From NCBI GenBank assembly GCA_023229465.1, contig JALNZE010000003.1:62001-126000 (forward strand): a stretch of 64,000 nucleotides of DNA. Direction: 5' to 3'. Numbering within the stretch: position 1 is the first letter of the stretch; the number at the start of each line of letters is the position of its first letter. Both the position numbers and the translations under genes were made by a program. Shown here in pieces: positions 41,681-51,241 of this stretch. The DNA is from Chitinophagaceae bacterium (GTDB taxonomy: Bacteria; Bacteroidota; Bacteroidia; Chitinophagales; Chitinophagaceae). Under the pieces are notes generated by a model. That model had not been told where the DNA came from and ran no database searches. It saw only the letters and a list, made by a program, of their open reading frames with translations.

Positions 41681-42775
41681 TTAATCAGGAATGGTAAAGT
41701 AGAAGGTGGCCCCCTGGTTTTCGGAAGCCTCTGCCCAGATAGTTCCCTTATGCAGGCGCACGATCCTTTGTACGGTTGCCAGCCCGATACCCGTCCCCGG
41801 GAACTCGCTTTCTTTGTGCATACGTTGAAAAGCGCCAAACAGGTTTTTGGCATTTGCCATGTTAAACCCTACCCCGTTATCTTTAATAAAATACACCTCT
41901 TTATGATCAATGCTTGCTTTGCCAAATTCAATCTTTGCCACCGGCATTTTGCCGGTAAACTTACAGGCATTACCCATTAGATTGGTGAGCATAATTTCCA
42001 ACATTTTGGCATCACCACGGGTTACCAGGCCGGGTTGTATGGCAAATAAGAACTGACGGCCGGGATGGGCTTCCTGTAAACGCTCACTGACCGTTTGGAT
42101 TATTTCAGATAAATCCACCATAGCCATCCTCAGTTCCATTTGGGATACCCGCGAAAGTTTTAGCAGGTCATCTATCAACCACCCCATACGCTGTGTTTCA
42201 CTTCTTACGCGACCCAGGTACTGAAGGGCTTTTTCATCCAGTTGATCACCGTAATCTTCTACCAATGCGAGGCTCCAGCCATCTATACCCCGCAGCGGCG
42301 CCCTCAGGTCGTGTGAAACCGAATAAGAAAATGATTCCAACTCCTTATTCATAAATGCAAGCTCTTTGTTTAGCTCAAATAAGGCGATCTCCTGTTTATG
42401 CTTGTCAATAAAGAATTTAACCTTGTTAATTAATATTTCAGGCTGAAAAGGTTTTGTTATAAAGCTGAATGCCCCTTTTTCATATCCTTTAAAAACATTC
42501 AGGTTATCTGTATAAACCGCAGAAATAAATATAAAAGGTAAATGCGCGGTTTTTTCTTCTTCACGCAATATGCCGGCCAGTTCGTAACCATCCATTCCCG
42601 GCATTTGAATATCCAATAATGCCAAAACAAAATCATGCCGCAAGGTTGCTTTAAGTGCATCATTACCACTTGTGGCTTCTACAGGTTCAATGTCCATATC
42701 CTTAAGAACTGTTCTTAAAGCGAATAAATTTTCAGACTTGTCGTCTACGATTAGTATTTTCGGTTTTGTGTTCAT
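41681..42775 (-). CDS. REC-histidine kinase protein
   Basis: 364 residues: REC domain about 1-125 with phosphoacceptor Asp55 (LALLDIQMPGMDGYEL), coiled linker, HisKA with His155 (SVSHDLRAPLRGIDGWS), and HATPase with DNGVGFN and G-T-G-I-G-L motifs. There is no sensor domain, so it is driven by phosphorylation or protein contact. From about 42345 to its 3' end the DNA is almost identical to the end of the kinase at 51242-53176. One difference is Trp in M-G-W-L-I-D-D where the other has Glu. Upstream the hybrid kinase gene ends at 42849. Confidence 0.92.
   Translation of the reverse strand: MNTKPKILIVDDKSENLFALRTVLKDMDIEPVEATSGNDALKATLRHDFVLALLDIQMPGMDGYELAGILREEEKTAHLPFIFISAVYTDNLNVFKGYEKGAFSFITKPFQPEILINKVKFFIDKHKQEIALFELNKELAFMNKELESFSYSVSHDLRAPLRGIDGWSLALVEDYGDQLDEKALQYLGRVRSETQRMGWLIDDLLKLSRVSQMELRMAMVDLSEIIQTVSERLQEAHPGRQFLFAIQPGLVTRGDAKMLEIMLTNLMGNACKFTGKMPVAKIEFGKASIDHKEVYFIKDNGVGFNMANAKNLFGAFQRMHKESEFPGTGIGLATVQRIVRLHKGTIWAEASENQGATFYFTIPD
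41688..42345. repeat. Copy 1 of a duplicated histidine-kinase core
   Basis: This ~660-bp stretch encodes the HisKA-HATPase part of the kinase at 41681 and is near-identical, with scattered changes, to 51249-51905 in the same orientation about 9.56 kb away. The N-terminal parts of both genes are unrelated. Near-identity across synonymous positions indicates recent duplication or gene conversion. Confidence 0.85.
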
Positions 42776-42848
42776 ACCTGATACTTTTTATGTTAAAAAT
42801 TTTATCACTCTTCCGAAGTTTACGTCATTAACCTATCATTTTGAACGC

Positions 42849-45800
42849 TTATTTACTTAACCATACACGCATCAATGATAGCAATCGTTCTACATCAACA
42901 GGTTTTGCTATGTAATCGTTGGCGCCTGCATCAATGCATTTTTGTTTATCATCATTCATGGCTTTTGCCGTGAGCGCTATTACAGGTAAATTCTTGAATT
43001 TTCTTTGTGATCGTATTCGTTTCATTGCTTCGTAACCATCCATTTCCGGCATCATAATATCCATCAGTACCAGATCAATGTCAGAATGTGTATCCAGCAT
43101 TTCCAACGCGTTTTTTCCATTTTCCGCTTTTACTATTTCCATTCCACGTTCTTTTAATATCTTGGATAATGCAAATACATTTCGCATATCATCATCTACC
43201 AATAGTATTTTTTTGGAATGAAATATAGCTTCTTTATCGTACAGATTATTGATGATCACCTGTTTTGATTCCGGCAAATTACTGATCGTTCTATGAAGGA
43301 AAAGAGCGGTTTCATCCAACAACCGTTCTTCCGATTTTACACCTTTTATGATAATGCTCTCGGCATATTTTTGCAGTTCATTGTTCTCTTCTTTTGTAAG
43401 TTCCTTACCGGTGTATATAATAATAGGCGGAATATTATGGCCTTTTAAATTCTCCAGTTTATATATAAGATCGAACCCGCTCATGTCCGGCAAACCAATA
43501 TCCAGCACGATACAATCGATATGGTATTGCTGATACACGTCCAGGGCTTCTTTGCCGGTTCCGGCCTCGAAGCATTTTACATCACCATTTCCAATGAGTT
43601 TGCGCATGGCTTTTCTCGAATTTTCATCGTCTTCAATGATGAGCAGATTTTTCATTTTTCTGTTAACAAAATTTTCAATTCTGTTAAATGCCTCTTCCAG
43701 GTCTTTTTTATCTACCGGTTTCATCAAATACTCTATCGCTCCTTCTTTGATCGGTTCCAGCGAACGTTCATTTGCAGAAATAATATGCACCGGTATATGC
43801 CTTACGGACGGATTCGCTTTTAATTCAAGCAGTACATTATGTCCGTTAATACCTGGCAGTTCCATATCGAGAATAATAGCTTGCGGTTTGTATTTTGCGG
43901 CAAACAATAAACCATCTTCTCCGGTTGCTACCGACAAACATTTAAATCCTTTTTTGTTGGCCTGCTTTAAAAGTGTAGAAGCAAATTTAAGATCGTCTTC
44001 AATAATAAGTACTACTTTATCATCCCTGGTTATTGAATCTCTGTCATCTTCTATGGAGGGATAATTCAGATATTTGGCGCCATTTCCAGCGTGGGGCTTA
44101 TATAAAACAGTTTCTTTTAACGTGTTTGTTCCGGCAGGTTCATATTCGTGATGTATTTCCAGCGGAATAATGACTGAAAAAGTAGCTCCTTCGTTTGGTT
44201 TACTGCTCAATTTAATTTCAGCGCCTAACAATTTCGCGAGTTCACGTGAAATAGAAAGGCCTAAACCTGTACCGCCATATTTTCTGGATGTACCCCCATC
44301 CGCCTGCTGAAAAGCTTCAAATATGGCCATCTGTTTGTCTTCCTGTATTCCAATACCTGTATCGGTAACGGAAATGATCACCATACTTTCCGTATATCGG
44401 TTAATACTGATGTTTACACTTCCTTTTTCGGTAAATTTTATAGCATTGGATAACAGGTTTTTCAATATCTGATTCAAACGTTGTGAATCGGTGCGGATGG
44501 ATTCGGGTAATTCTTTATCCAGTTTTGAAGTCAGTTTCAACCCTTTTTGTTCAGCATGGTGTTTAAAATTACGGATAAGCTCATCTGTAAGGTTCCTCAA
44601 TGATACCCTTTCAATATTTATTGACATTTTTCCCGCTTCTATCTTGGAAAGATCAAGTACTTCATTAATTAACACAAGCAGATCATGACCGCTTTTATAA
44701 ATAATTCCGGCGCTTTCAACCTGGTCGTTATCCAGGTTTTTCTTTCTGTTTTCAGATAAATCCTTTGAAAGGATAAGCAAACTGTTAAGCGGTGTCCTTA
44801 ATTCATGCGACATGTTTGAAAGAAATTCAGATTTATACCTGCTGCTGATTTCCAGTTGCTTTGTTTTTTGCTCAATGTCGTATTTCGCTGCTTCTACTTC
44901 CTTGTTTTTCATTTCCAATGATTGTGTCTGTTCCTCCAGTTCCTCATTGGTCATTTGCAATTCCTCCTGTTGCTGTTTCAGGTTTTGTGTCTGCTCTTCC
45001 AACTCTTCATTCGTTTGTTTTAGTTCTTCCTGCTGCATCTGAAGTTCTTCACTCTGAGCCTTTGTTTCCTCAAGCAATTCCTGTATTTGTTTTCTTGCAA
45101 TAGCCGAATTAACGCTTATCGCAATACTTTCCATAGAAGCATTGATAAATTCTTTTTCCGTTTCGCTGAAATCAGTAAGGCGGCCTACTTCTATTACGCC
45201 CAATGTTTTACCTTCAAACAAAAAAGGAGTAATGAGCAAATGTTTTGGTTTGGCATTCAGAACGGACGAAGTGATGCGTATTTGTTCTTCCGTTATATCT
45301 CTTAGAGAAATTTGTTTTTGTTCCCGTGCTGCCTGGCCAATCAGCCCCTCGTTCAATGCAAATTTTTCTTTCGTGTCTTCAGGAGACACAAAGGCATATT
45401 GCCCGTTAAGCACCAATGCTTTATCTTCATCATTAAACAGGTAAACGGCCCCTATGTTCGCTTTCAGGTAAGCGCATAAAAAACTAATTGTATTGGTTGC
45501 CAGTTCTTCTATGCTTTGATCTCCTATTAATTTTTCATTGAGTTGATTTTGACCAGCGGTAAGCCAATTGTGTTTCTCATTTGCCGCGGTTGTTTCACGT
45601 AATGAGCCTGTCATCTTCTTTAAAGCATTGCCCAAAGTATCCCTGTCGGAGCGCGGTGTAAAGTCAACTGTATAGTCCCCGGAAGCAACACTGTTGGCAT
45701 TTTCGGTTACCTCACGAAAACTTTCACTTATATTGATCAGTGAATTGAAAACCGGTTCCAGTTCATCTTTGGTTTTGTCTTCGGGTTTATCGCCCGCAAA

Positions 45801-46484
45801 CTCACGACTGGCAATTTTTTCAGCTTCTTTGGCGATAAATGAAATTCTTTTGGTGATACCCCGGACAATCCAATAAGCGATAATCATTAAGATAATAAGC
45901 CCTGCAATAATCAGGACGATGATCAGGTTAAGCGAAGATTTATAATTTTCATCACTTATTCTTTTATCTTCCGCCATCCTATTTTCATTTCTTATAATGA
46001 TTCTTTCCATGAGGATGGTCGCATTTTCCCTGGTTTTAAAGCCTTTTGTACCGGATATTTCAAATGCCTTGTCATTTTCATTTTTCATAGCCAACAGAAC
46101 GATTTCATCGAGAGAGATTTTATATTCATCCCAAAGCGTTTTGAACTCACTTATATCCTTTATGCCTATTTCATCTGCTAATTCCCGGAACTCGGATATT
46201 TTTTTATCGAGTGCAGACAATACTTTATTCATATTGCTACGGTATAATTCCATTTTGAATATGTCTTTTTCAAGTATTATATTCTTCTCTTGTCTTCCAA
46301 CATTAAGCACATCTATAAGTATTTCATGGGAAAGGCTGACTTTTTTTGAGGAAACATCTACCAGGTTTTCCAACCTGCTGTTTGTTTCCGCTAATTTATT
46401 CGTCATAAAAAATGCTACAGTAATGAGGATGAGCACAATAACAGAAAACCCTGTAAATAATTTGGCTTTGATTGATTGGTTCAT
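42849..46484 (-). CDS. Hybrid sensor histidine kinase with HAMP, GAF, coiled coil and three REC domains
   Basis: 1211 residues. TM1 about 11-27, an extracytoplasmic four-helix region like 4HB_MCP, TM2 about 186-208, HAMP about 205-260, GAF about 320-460, a heptad-rich Glu/Gln coiled coil about 465-550, HisKA with His560 (SNMSHELRTPLNSLLILS), HATPase about 660-780 (G-G-T-G-L-G-L), then three receiver domains (about 830-945, 955-1070, 1090-1210) with DMELPG, DIGLPD and DIMMPE acceptor motifs. The coiled coil repeats NEELEEQTQ twice. cheB ends 4 bp into its start, and cheR precedes cheB, so all three are one operon. The N-terminal layout resembles chemoreceptors, suggesting CheR/CheB may methylate its coiled coil (inference). 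Confidence 0.93.
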   Translation of the reverse strand: MNQSIKAKLFTGFSVIVLILITVAFFMTNKLAETNSRLENLVDVSSKKVSLSHEILIDVLNVGRQEKNIILEKDIFKMELYRSNMNKVLSALDKKISEFRELADEIGIKDISEFKTLWDEYKISLDEIVLLAMKNENDKAFEISGTKGFKTRENATILMERIIIRNENRMAEDKRISDENYKSSLNLIIVLIIAGLIILMIIAYWIVRGITKRISFIAKEAEKIASREFAGDKPEDKTKDELEPVFNSLINISESFREVTENANSVASGDYTVDFTPRSDRDTLGNALKKMTGSLRETTAANEKHNWLTAGQNQLNEKLIGDQSIEELATNTISFLCAYLKANIGAVYLFNDEDKALVLNGQYAFVSPEDTKEKFALNEGLIGQAAREQKQISLRDITEEQIRITSSVLNAKPKHLLITPFLFEGKTLGVIEVGRLTDFSETEKEFINASMESIAISVNSAIARKQIQELLEETKAQSEELQMQQEELKQTNEELEEQTQNLKQQQEELQMTNEELEEQTQSLEMKNKEVEAAKYDIEQKTKQLEISSRYKSEFLSNMSHELRTPLNSLLILSKDLSENRKKNLDNDQVESAGIIYKSGHDLLVLINEVLDLSKIEAGKMSINIERVSLRNLTDELIRNFKHHAEQKGLKLTSKLDKELPESIRTDSQRLNQILKNLLSNAIKFTEKGSVNISINRYTESMVIISVTDTGIGIQEDKQMAIFEAFQQADGGTSRKYGGTGLGLSISRELAKLLGAEIKLSSKPNEGATFSVIIPLEIHHEYEPAGTNTLKETVLYKPHAGNGAKYLNYPSIEDDRDSITRDDKVVLIIEDDLKFASTLLKQANKKGFKCLSVATGEDGLLFAAKYKPQAIILDMELPGINGHNVLLELKANPSVRHIPVHIISANERSLEPIKEGAIEYLMKPVDKKDLEEAFNRIENFVNRKMKNLLIIEDDENSRKAMRKLIGNGDVKCFEAGTGKEALDVYQQYHIDCIVLDIGLPDMSGFDLIYKLENLKGHNIPPIIIYTGKELTKEENNELQKYAESIIIKGVKSEERLLDETALFLHRTISNLPESKQVIINNLYDKEAIFHSKKILLVDDDMRNVFALSKILKERGMEIVKAENGKNALEMLDTHSDIDLVLMDIMMPEMDGYEAMKRIRSQRKFKNLPVIALTAKAMNDDKQKCIDAGANDYIAKPVDVERLLSLMRVWLSK

Positions 46485-47068
46485 GTTAAATATGTTTTAA
46501 TGCCGTTACCTAATTGTATTAGTAAATATGAAATATCTTCCAGTGATAAAATATAATCCGCTTTAACAGCAGTAATAGCCGATGCCGGCATATACGCGGA
46601 TTCGGCTGTTTCTGGATCCTGGATAATAGCTAAACCACCGTACTCTTTTATTCGTTTTATGCCCTTTGTTCCGTCATTATTGGAGCCTGTAAGTACCACT
46701 CCGATCAATTTGCTTTTATATACTTCGGCAGCGGATTCAAAGAGGACATCAATCGATGGCCTTGCAAAATTAACACGTTCATCTACCGTCAGCGAAAATG
46801 TTTTATTTTTCCCGATCAATAAATGATAATTAGCCGGCGCGATGTAAGCTGTTCCCTGTTCAATTTTTTCTTTTTCATCCGCTTCTTTTATATAGAGATC
46901 GCTTTTATCATTTAATATTTTAATCCATTGGTTATCGGAATGCGAACTAACATGCTGCACAATAATGACCGGGATGCTGAAATCCTTTGGTAAAATGGAA
47001 AACAGGACTTTCATCGCATTCATTCCTCCGGAAGAAACTCCAACCACAATTGCTTCATACTGCATCAT
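46481..47068 (-). CDS. CheB-type protein-glutamate methylesterase without receiver domain
   Basis: 195 residues: only the CheB catalytic domain. Catalytic Ser12 in VGVSSGGMNA, a His in IIVQHVSS, and an Asp in VVLTGSNNDGTKGI form the triad; YIAPANYHLL is a further CheB block. No REC domain, so control by phosphorylation must come from elsewhere. It lies between cheR (3 bp) and the hybrid kinase (4-bp overlap). No CheA, CheW, CheY or MCP gene is in the window, so it is probably not part of a flagellar chemotaxis system. Confidence 0.93.
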   Translation of the reverse strand: MMQYEAIVVGVSSGGMNAMKVLFSILPKDFSIPVIIVQHVSSHSDNQWIKILNDKSDLYIKEADEKEKIEQGTAYIAPANYHLLIGKNKTFSLTVDERVNFARPSIDVLFESAAEVYKSKLIGVVLTGSNNDGTKGIKRIKEYGGLAIIQDPETAESAYMPASAITAVKADYILSLEDISYLLIQLGNGIKTYLT

Positions 47069-47071
47069 TGA

Positions 47072-47896
47072 TCAATACTTTTTTTTAAATATTCGTTGTT
47101 TTTTATCCAACTCCACGTATTCTTCATATAAATCTGTAAAGCGCAATCCTTCTTTTGAACCCAGGCACAGGATACCGCCATTGATCAGGCTGTTATAAAA
47201 AAGGGCTTGTACTTTATTCTGTAAATCCCTTTCAAAATAGATAAGCACATTTCTGCATAATATCAGGTGTACCTCCGCAAATACGCCATCAGTAACCAAA
47301 TTATGGTTAGCCCACACAATATTTTTTTTCAAAGATTGATTCATGATGACGTTATTATAATTGGATGTATAATAACCCGAAAAGGATTCTTTTCCTCCCG
47401 ACAATTGATAATTGATCGTATATTCCTTCATCAATTCGTTTGAAAAAATCCCTTCTTTCGCTTTGTTCAATGCCTGCTGATTAAAATCTGTGGCATATAT
47501 CGTGGTTCTGTCATACAAACCTTCTTCCTGCAAAATAATCGACATGGAATAGGCTTCTTCCCCTGTGGAGCAGCCGGCATGCCATATTTTTATAAAAGGA
47601 TAGGTTTTTAAAACAGGTATCACATTTTCACGTAATGACCTGTAAAAGCCCGGGTCACGAAACATTTCGGTTACTGTTATGGACAGATCCTGCAAAAGTC
47701 TGGAAGCAAATGTTTCATCATTCAGAATCTTCGATCGCATTTGAGAAACATCCTCTAATCCCGACATCGCCATCCTGTTCATAATCCTGCGCCTGATATG
47801 CGCTTCGGAATATTGCCTGAAATCATAATGGTATTTCTGATAAACGGTTTCCAGTAATAATGAAATCTCCGGTTCCAATATGTCTTTATGCTTCAT
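47072..47896 (-). CDS. CheR-type protein-glutamate methyltransferase
   Basis: 274 residues. N-terminal helical CheR_N part (HYDFRQYSEAHIRRRIMNRM), then SAM-binding IKIWHAGCSTGEEAYSMSI, ATDFNQQALNKAKEGIF, and LILCRNVLIYFE, all standard CheR signatures. It methylates glutamates in a receptor. First gene of the cheR-cheB-kinase operon; 118 bp of AT-rich sequence separate it from the upstream response regulator gene. Target most likely the neighbouring hybrid kinase. Confidence 0.94.
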   Translation of the reverse strand: MKHKDILEPEISLLLETVYQKYHYDFRQYSEAHIRRRIMNRMAMSGLEDVSQMRSKILNDETFASRLLQDLSITVTEMFRDPGFYRSLRENVIPVLKTYPFIKIWHAGCSTGEEAYSMSIILQEEGLYDRTTIYATDFNQQALNKAKEGIFSNELMKEYTINYQLSGGKESFSGYYTSNYNNVIMNQSLKKNIVWANHNLVTDGVFAEVHLILCRNVLIYFERDLQNKVQALFYNSLINGGILCLGSKEGLRFTDLYEEYVELDKKQRIFKKKY

Positions 47897-48014
47897 TTTA
47901 CAGATTAAATTTTCTATTTTTTTTATTTATTGTCCGTTATTTGTTTGTTCAAAGAATGCCTGAATCTTTCCTTAAAACTATCATCCGGTTTGCATGCCGG
48001 CCTGTGTACCGGCA

Positions 48015-48650
48015 TTATTGCATTTCCCTGATCTCAGTCGTTTTTTTTACAATCTGATGGATGACACTGTCTAATTCCTTAGCGGCAATTTCAACTCCTG
48101 AAAGTATTTTGGAATTCACAGGGTCGCCCGGATTATCCATATTCAACAAGCTTATTAAACCAAGAATATTCGCGATGGGTTTACGTACCAGATGCGATTG
48201 CAGGAAAGCGATTTCAGATAATTTTTCATATTGAGTTCTTAATCTTTCATCAGCAATTCTCTTTTCTTTCATTTCTTCCGTGTTTTTCAGCGCACGGGTA
48301 ACTTTTGGGGATAAAGCAAATAATTTATCTTTTAGCGCGTAATCGGTAACGCCATTCTTAATCAGTTCAACGGCATCTTCTTCGCCAATGGCGCCGGAAA
48401 CAATAATAAAAGGAATATCCGGGCAGATTCTTTGTTTGATGTGGAAAGCGGTAACTCCGTCGAACGAAGGAAGAGAATAATCAGATAGTATTATATCGGG
48501 CTTAAAGCTATCAAGAGCGCCCTCATAAGTTTCACGGGTTTGAACAATTTCCGAAATAAAACCCAATCCGGATTTCTTCAGTTCGTATATAACCAAATCA
48601 GCATCGGTTTGGTTGTCTTCAATTATTAATATATTTATTTTATCGCTCAT
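48015..48650 (-). CDS. Response regulator with C-terminal HisKA-like helix and no ATPase domain
   Basis: 211 residues from the ATG at 48650 (MSDKINILIIEDN). REC domain about 1-125 with Asp57 (ILSDYSLPSFDG). After a coiled linker comes a DHp-like segment with FLQSHLVRKPIANILGLISL, close to the Bacteroidota HisKA type, but no HATPase follows and the gene ends. It is therefore either a phosphotransfer intermediate, a dimerising scaffold or a truncated kinase. Next gene upstream is a LuxR-type regulator, 65 bp away on the same strand. Confidence 0.85.
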   Translation of the reverse strand: MSDKINILIIEDNQTDADLVIYELKKSGLGFISEIVQTRETYEGALDSFKPDIILSDYSLPSFDGVTAFHIKQRICPDIPFIIVSGAIGEEDAVELIKNGVTDYALKDKLFALSPKVTRALKNTEEMKEKRIADERLRTQYEKLSEIAFLQSHLVRKPIANILGLISLLNMDNPGDPVNSKILSGVEIAAKELDSVIHQIVKKTTEIREMQ

Positions 48651-48715
48651 CCTAATTTTCAATTTAGTATTTCGTTTAGCGCCATCCGGCACATGTCAGG
48701 ATCAGAAACGGTTTT

Positions 48716-49345
48716 TTAAATAAGTTTATTATCAATCGCATATTTGATGAGTTCCATATTATTACGAAACCCCATTTTTTCATTTATCTTCGCCCGGAAA
48801 GTGCTGATCGTATTGGGACTTAATATCAGTTGTTGTGCAATTTCGGAAACGGATTTACCGGAAGCTAATAATTTAAACACTTCAAATTCCCTGTCGGATA
48901 AATTTTCAACAGACAGGTTGCTATTGTCATTTTCAAAAGCATCCGCCATTGCATCCGCCACTTCCGGGCTTAAATATTTTCTATGGGATAACACATGGTT
49001 CACTGCTTTTACCAGTTCCAGGGTAGCGGCGTCTTTGGTTAAATAGCCTGATGCTCCTGCTCTAATGGCCCGTACTGCATACTGATCAACTGCATGCATG
49101 CTTAAAATGATAACCGGGGTGCGGGGAGTATGCTCCTTTATTTTTTTGATAGCTTCCAGCCCGGAATCACCGGGCGGCATCGATATGTCACAAATAATAA
49201 CATCCCATACTCCCTTCAGCACGTGCTTCATGAGATCTACTGAATCACACACATCTGTAATTTCCGCAAAGGGAAAAGCTTCTTTCAGAATCCGTATGAT
49301 TCCCTCTCTTACAATGGTGTGGTCATCTGCAATTAATATTCTCAT
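48716..49345 (-). CDS. NarL/LuxR-type DNA-binding response regulator
   Basis: 209 residues from the ATG at 49345 (MRILIADDHTIVREG); the longer open frame runs into the kinase gene. REC domain with Asp53 (ICDISMPPGDSG), then a LuxR-type HTH at about 140-205 (LSDREFEVFKLLASGKSVSE, LSPNTISTFRAKINEKMG). It is 10 bp downstream of the kinase at 49356-50786, whose HisKA_3 type normally pairs with NarL regulators, so this is a probable cognate pair. Targets unknown. Confidence 0.94.
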   Translation of the reverse strand: MRILIADDHTIVREGIIRILKEAFPFAEITDVCDSVDLMKHVLKGVWDVIICDISMPPGDSGLEAIKKIKEHTPRTPVIILSMHAVDQYAVRAIRAGASGYLTKDAATLELVKAVNHVLSHRKYLSPEVADAMADAFENDNSNLSVENLSDREFEVFKLLASGKSVSEIAQQLILSPNTISTFRAKINEKMGFRNNMELIKYAIDNKLI

Positions 49346-49355
49346 ATACTTAATT

Positions 49356-50786
49356 TTATTCTTTTGGAACCGTAACACATATAGACGTTCCTTTCCCGGG
49401 CTCACTCCTGATCTGTAAATGTCCATTGATTGAGTGGGCACGCTCCCTTATTCCTACCAAACCCAAATGGCTGTTTTTCTGACTGGTATCAAACCCTTTG
49501 CCATCGTCCACAATATATAAGGCAAATGCATCAGTAATGTCTTTGATACTTACCTGGATATGGCTCGCATTGGCATGACGCATAACATTGGTTAAAGATT
49601 CCTGGCAGATCCGGAAAAGTTCAGTCTTTATTTCCAGTACAATACCCGTATCATCAAAAATTTCTTCAAAATCACACGTAATACCATTTAAGTTTTGAAA
49701 TTCCGAACATTGCCATTTCAGGGAGTCATTCAGCCCTAATTCATCTATAAGGCTTGGCCGTAGTGATGTTGCGATTTTCCGGGTAGTATCAATCATGATG
49801 GTTACCGTGTCAAGCGCGCGTGCTATTCTTGATTTCGCTTTTTCATCTGCGGTAACAAGATGAATATTCAACCAATCCAGTTCCATTTTTATGGCAGAAG
49901 CCAGTTGACCCAGTTGATCATGAATTTCCCTTGAAATATACTTTCGCTCATCCTCCCTAACATTTTTTAAGTGATTGGATAGCTTTTTCAGTTCACTATT
50001 CGTGTCTCTTAATTGTTGTTCCGCATCTTTGCGCTGCGAAATATCAGCAAGCATTGAACAACTGAGTTCCTCTCCATTGATATCTTTAAACAGGATAGAC
50101 GACACTTCACAATGAAACAGTTCACCATTTTTTTTAATACTGATGAATTCTTCCCGGTTACTCCCACCCTCAGGATTTACTGATTTTATCACAATTAAAG
50201 GATCAATATGATAAAGAAGTTTGTGCAGGTACAGGTTTCGAAATTCTTCCTGCGTGTACCCAAATAAATCGCAGGCCGCCCTGTTTGCTTCCTGTATCAA
50301 TCCACCCGGTTTGGTAAGAAAAATGGAAAACAGGGAATTGTTAATAATAACCCGGTATTTTTCTTCATTTGCCCTGAGTTGTTCTTCCGCCTTTTTACGT
50401 TCTTTACGGTTTTGGTTTTCCTCCATTTCTCGCTTTACCACTTCACCCAGCCTTACCAGGTTATCTTTCATCAAATAATCATGTGCCCCTTTCTTCATCA
50501 TGCCCACAGCTGCCTCTTCTCCAACTACGCCCGATACTAAAATAAAAGGAATATCTATTCCTGAATCCTTACAAATGGCCAGCGCTTCGGCTCCGCCAAA
50601 ACCCGGGATATTGAAATCAGATATTACAATATCCCATGACTGGCTTTGTAAAGCGGCTTTCATATCCAGGGCAGTCAGCGCACACCGGTACGCAACATCA
50701 TAGCCTGCCTTTTCCAGTTCACGGACAAGGAGTAACACATCACTTTCAGTGTCTTCACAAATCAGGAGTTGTAAGGGTGTTTTCAT
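49356..50786 (-). CDS. REC-PAS-histidine kinase (NarX/DesK type core)
   Basis: 476 residues. REC domain 1-125 with Asp57 (IVISDFNIPGFGG), a helix with charged repeats (NRKERKKAEEQL), PAS about 145-260 (LTKPGGLIQEANRAACDLFG), then HisKA_3 with the phospho-His in YISREIHDQLGQ near 287 and a C-terminal HATPase (VDDGKGFD, LGLVGIRERAHSI). No membrane segment: a cytoplasmic kinase switched by another kinase through its REC. It pairs with the LuxR-type regulator 10 bp downstream and is preceded, 5 bp away, by a single-domain response regulator. Confidence 0.94.
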   Translation of the reverse strand: MKTPLQLLICEDTESDVLLLVRELEKAGYDVAYRCALTALDMKAALQSQSWDIVISDFNIPGFGGAEALAICKDSGIDIPFILVSGVVGEEAAVGMMKKGAHDYLMKDNLVRLGEVVKREMEENQNRKERKKAEEQLRANEEKYRVIINNSLFSIFLTKPGGLIQEANRAACDLFGYTQEEFRNLYLHKLLYHIDPLIVIKSVNPEGGSNREEFISIKKNGELFHCEVSSILFKDINGEELSCSMLADISQRKDAEQQLRDTNSELKKLSNHLKNVREDERKYISREIHDQLGQLASAIKMELDWLNIHLVTADEKAKSRIARALDTVTIMIDTTRKIATSLRPSLIDELGLNDSLKWQCSEFQNLNGITCDFEEIFDDTGIVLEIKTELFRICQESLTNVMRHANASHIQVSIKDITDAFALYIVDDGKGFDTSQKNSHLGLVGIRERAHSINGHLQIRSEPGKGTSICVTVPKE

Positions 50787-50791
50787 AATGA

Positions 50792-51235
50792 TTACATAAC
50801 GTCGGGTGGCGGCTCATTCAGTACGAGCCAATAAATACCCAAATGTTTAACAGCTTCTGCAAACTGATAAAAGTCTACAGGTTTACGGATGTAACTATTT
50901 ACACCCAGGTCATAACTTGTAGCCACATCCTGCTCCTCTTTTGACGATGTGAGAATAACCACCGGTAACCGCCGGGTTTGTTCATGTGCCCGGATACGCC
51001 TCAATACTTCGAGGCCATCTACAATCGGCAACTTAATATCCAGCAGGATAAGCGCCGGCAATAGAAACCTGTCCTTACCCGCATACCTGCCGGTGGCAAA
51101 TATATAATCCAATGCCTCCTGCCCATCTTCTGCCACTACGAGCGGGTTTAGGATATTTGATCTTTCAAATGCGCGTTTTGCCAGTTCAACGTCGCTCGGA
51201 TTGTCTTCAACAAGAAGAATGGTTTTGTTTTTCAT
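50792..51235 (-). CDS. Single-domain response regulator (Rcp1-like)
   Basis: 147 residues, REC only. Acidic pocket VEDNPSD near 9-15, phosphoacceptor Asp66 in ILLDIKLPIVDG, Thr in VVILTSSKEEQD, and Lys in YIRKPVDF. The long loop before the acceptor (RYAGKDRFLLP) is typical of Rcp1-type regulators that partner with phytochrome-like or CHASE3 kinases. It starts 6 bp after the upstream kinase stop and precedes the REC-PAS kinase by 5 bp, so it may carry phosphate between the two kinases. Confidence 0.93.
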   Translation of the reverse strand: MKNKTILLVEDNPSDVELAKRAFERSNILNPLVVAEDGQEALDYIFATGRYAGKDRFLLPALILLDIKLPIVDGLEVLRRIRAHEQTRRLPVVILTSSKEEQDVATSYDLGVNSYIRKPVDFYQFAEAVKHLGIYWLVLNEPPPDVM

Positions 51236-51241
51236 AGTCGT

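Noticed and set aside
46481..47896. Flagellar or gliding chemotaxis operon
   Set aside because: No CheA, CheW, CheY or MCP gene is present; CheR and CheB belong to a hybrid kinase operon.
47994..48015. ATGCCGG/CCGGCAT hairpin as terminator of the response regulator gene
   Set aside because: The 7-bp stem has no T tract on the relevant strand.
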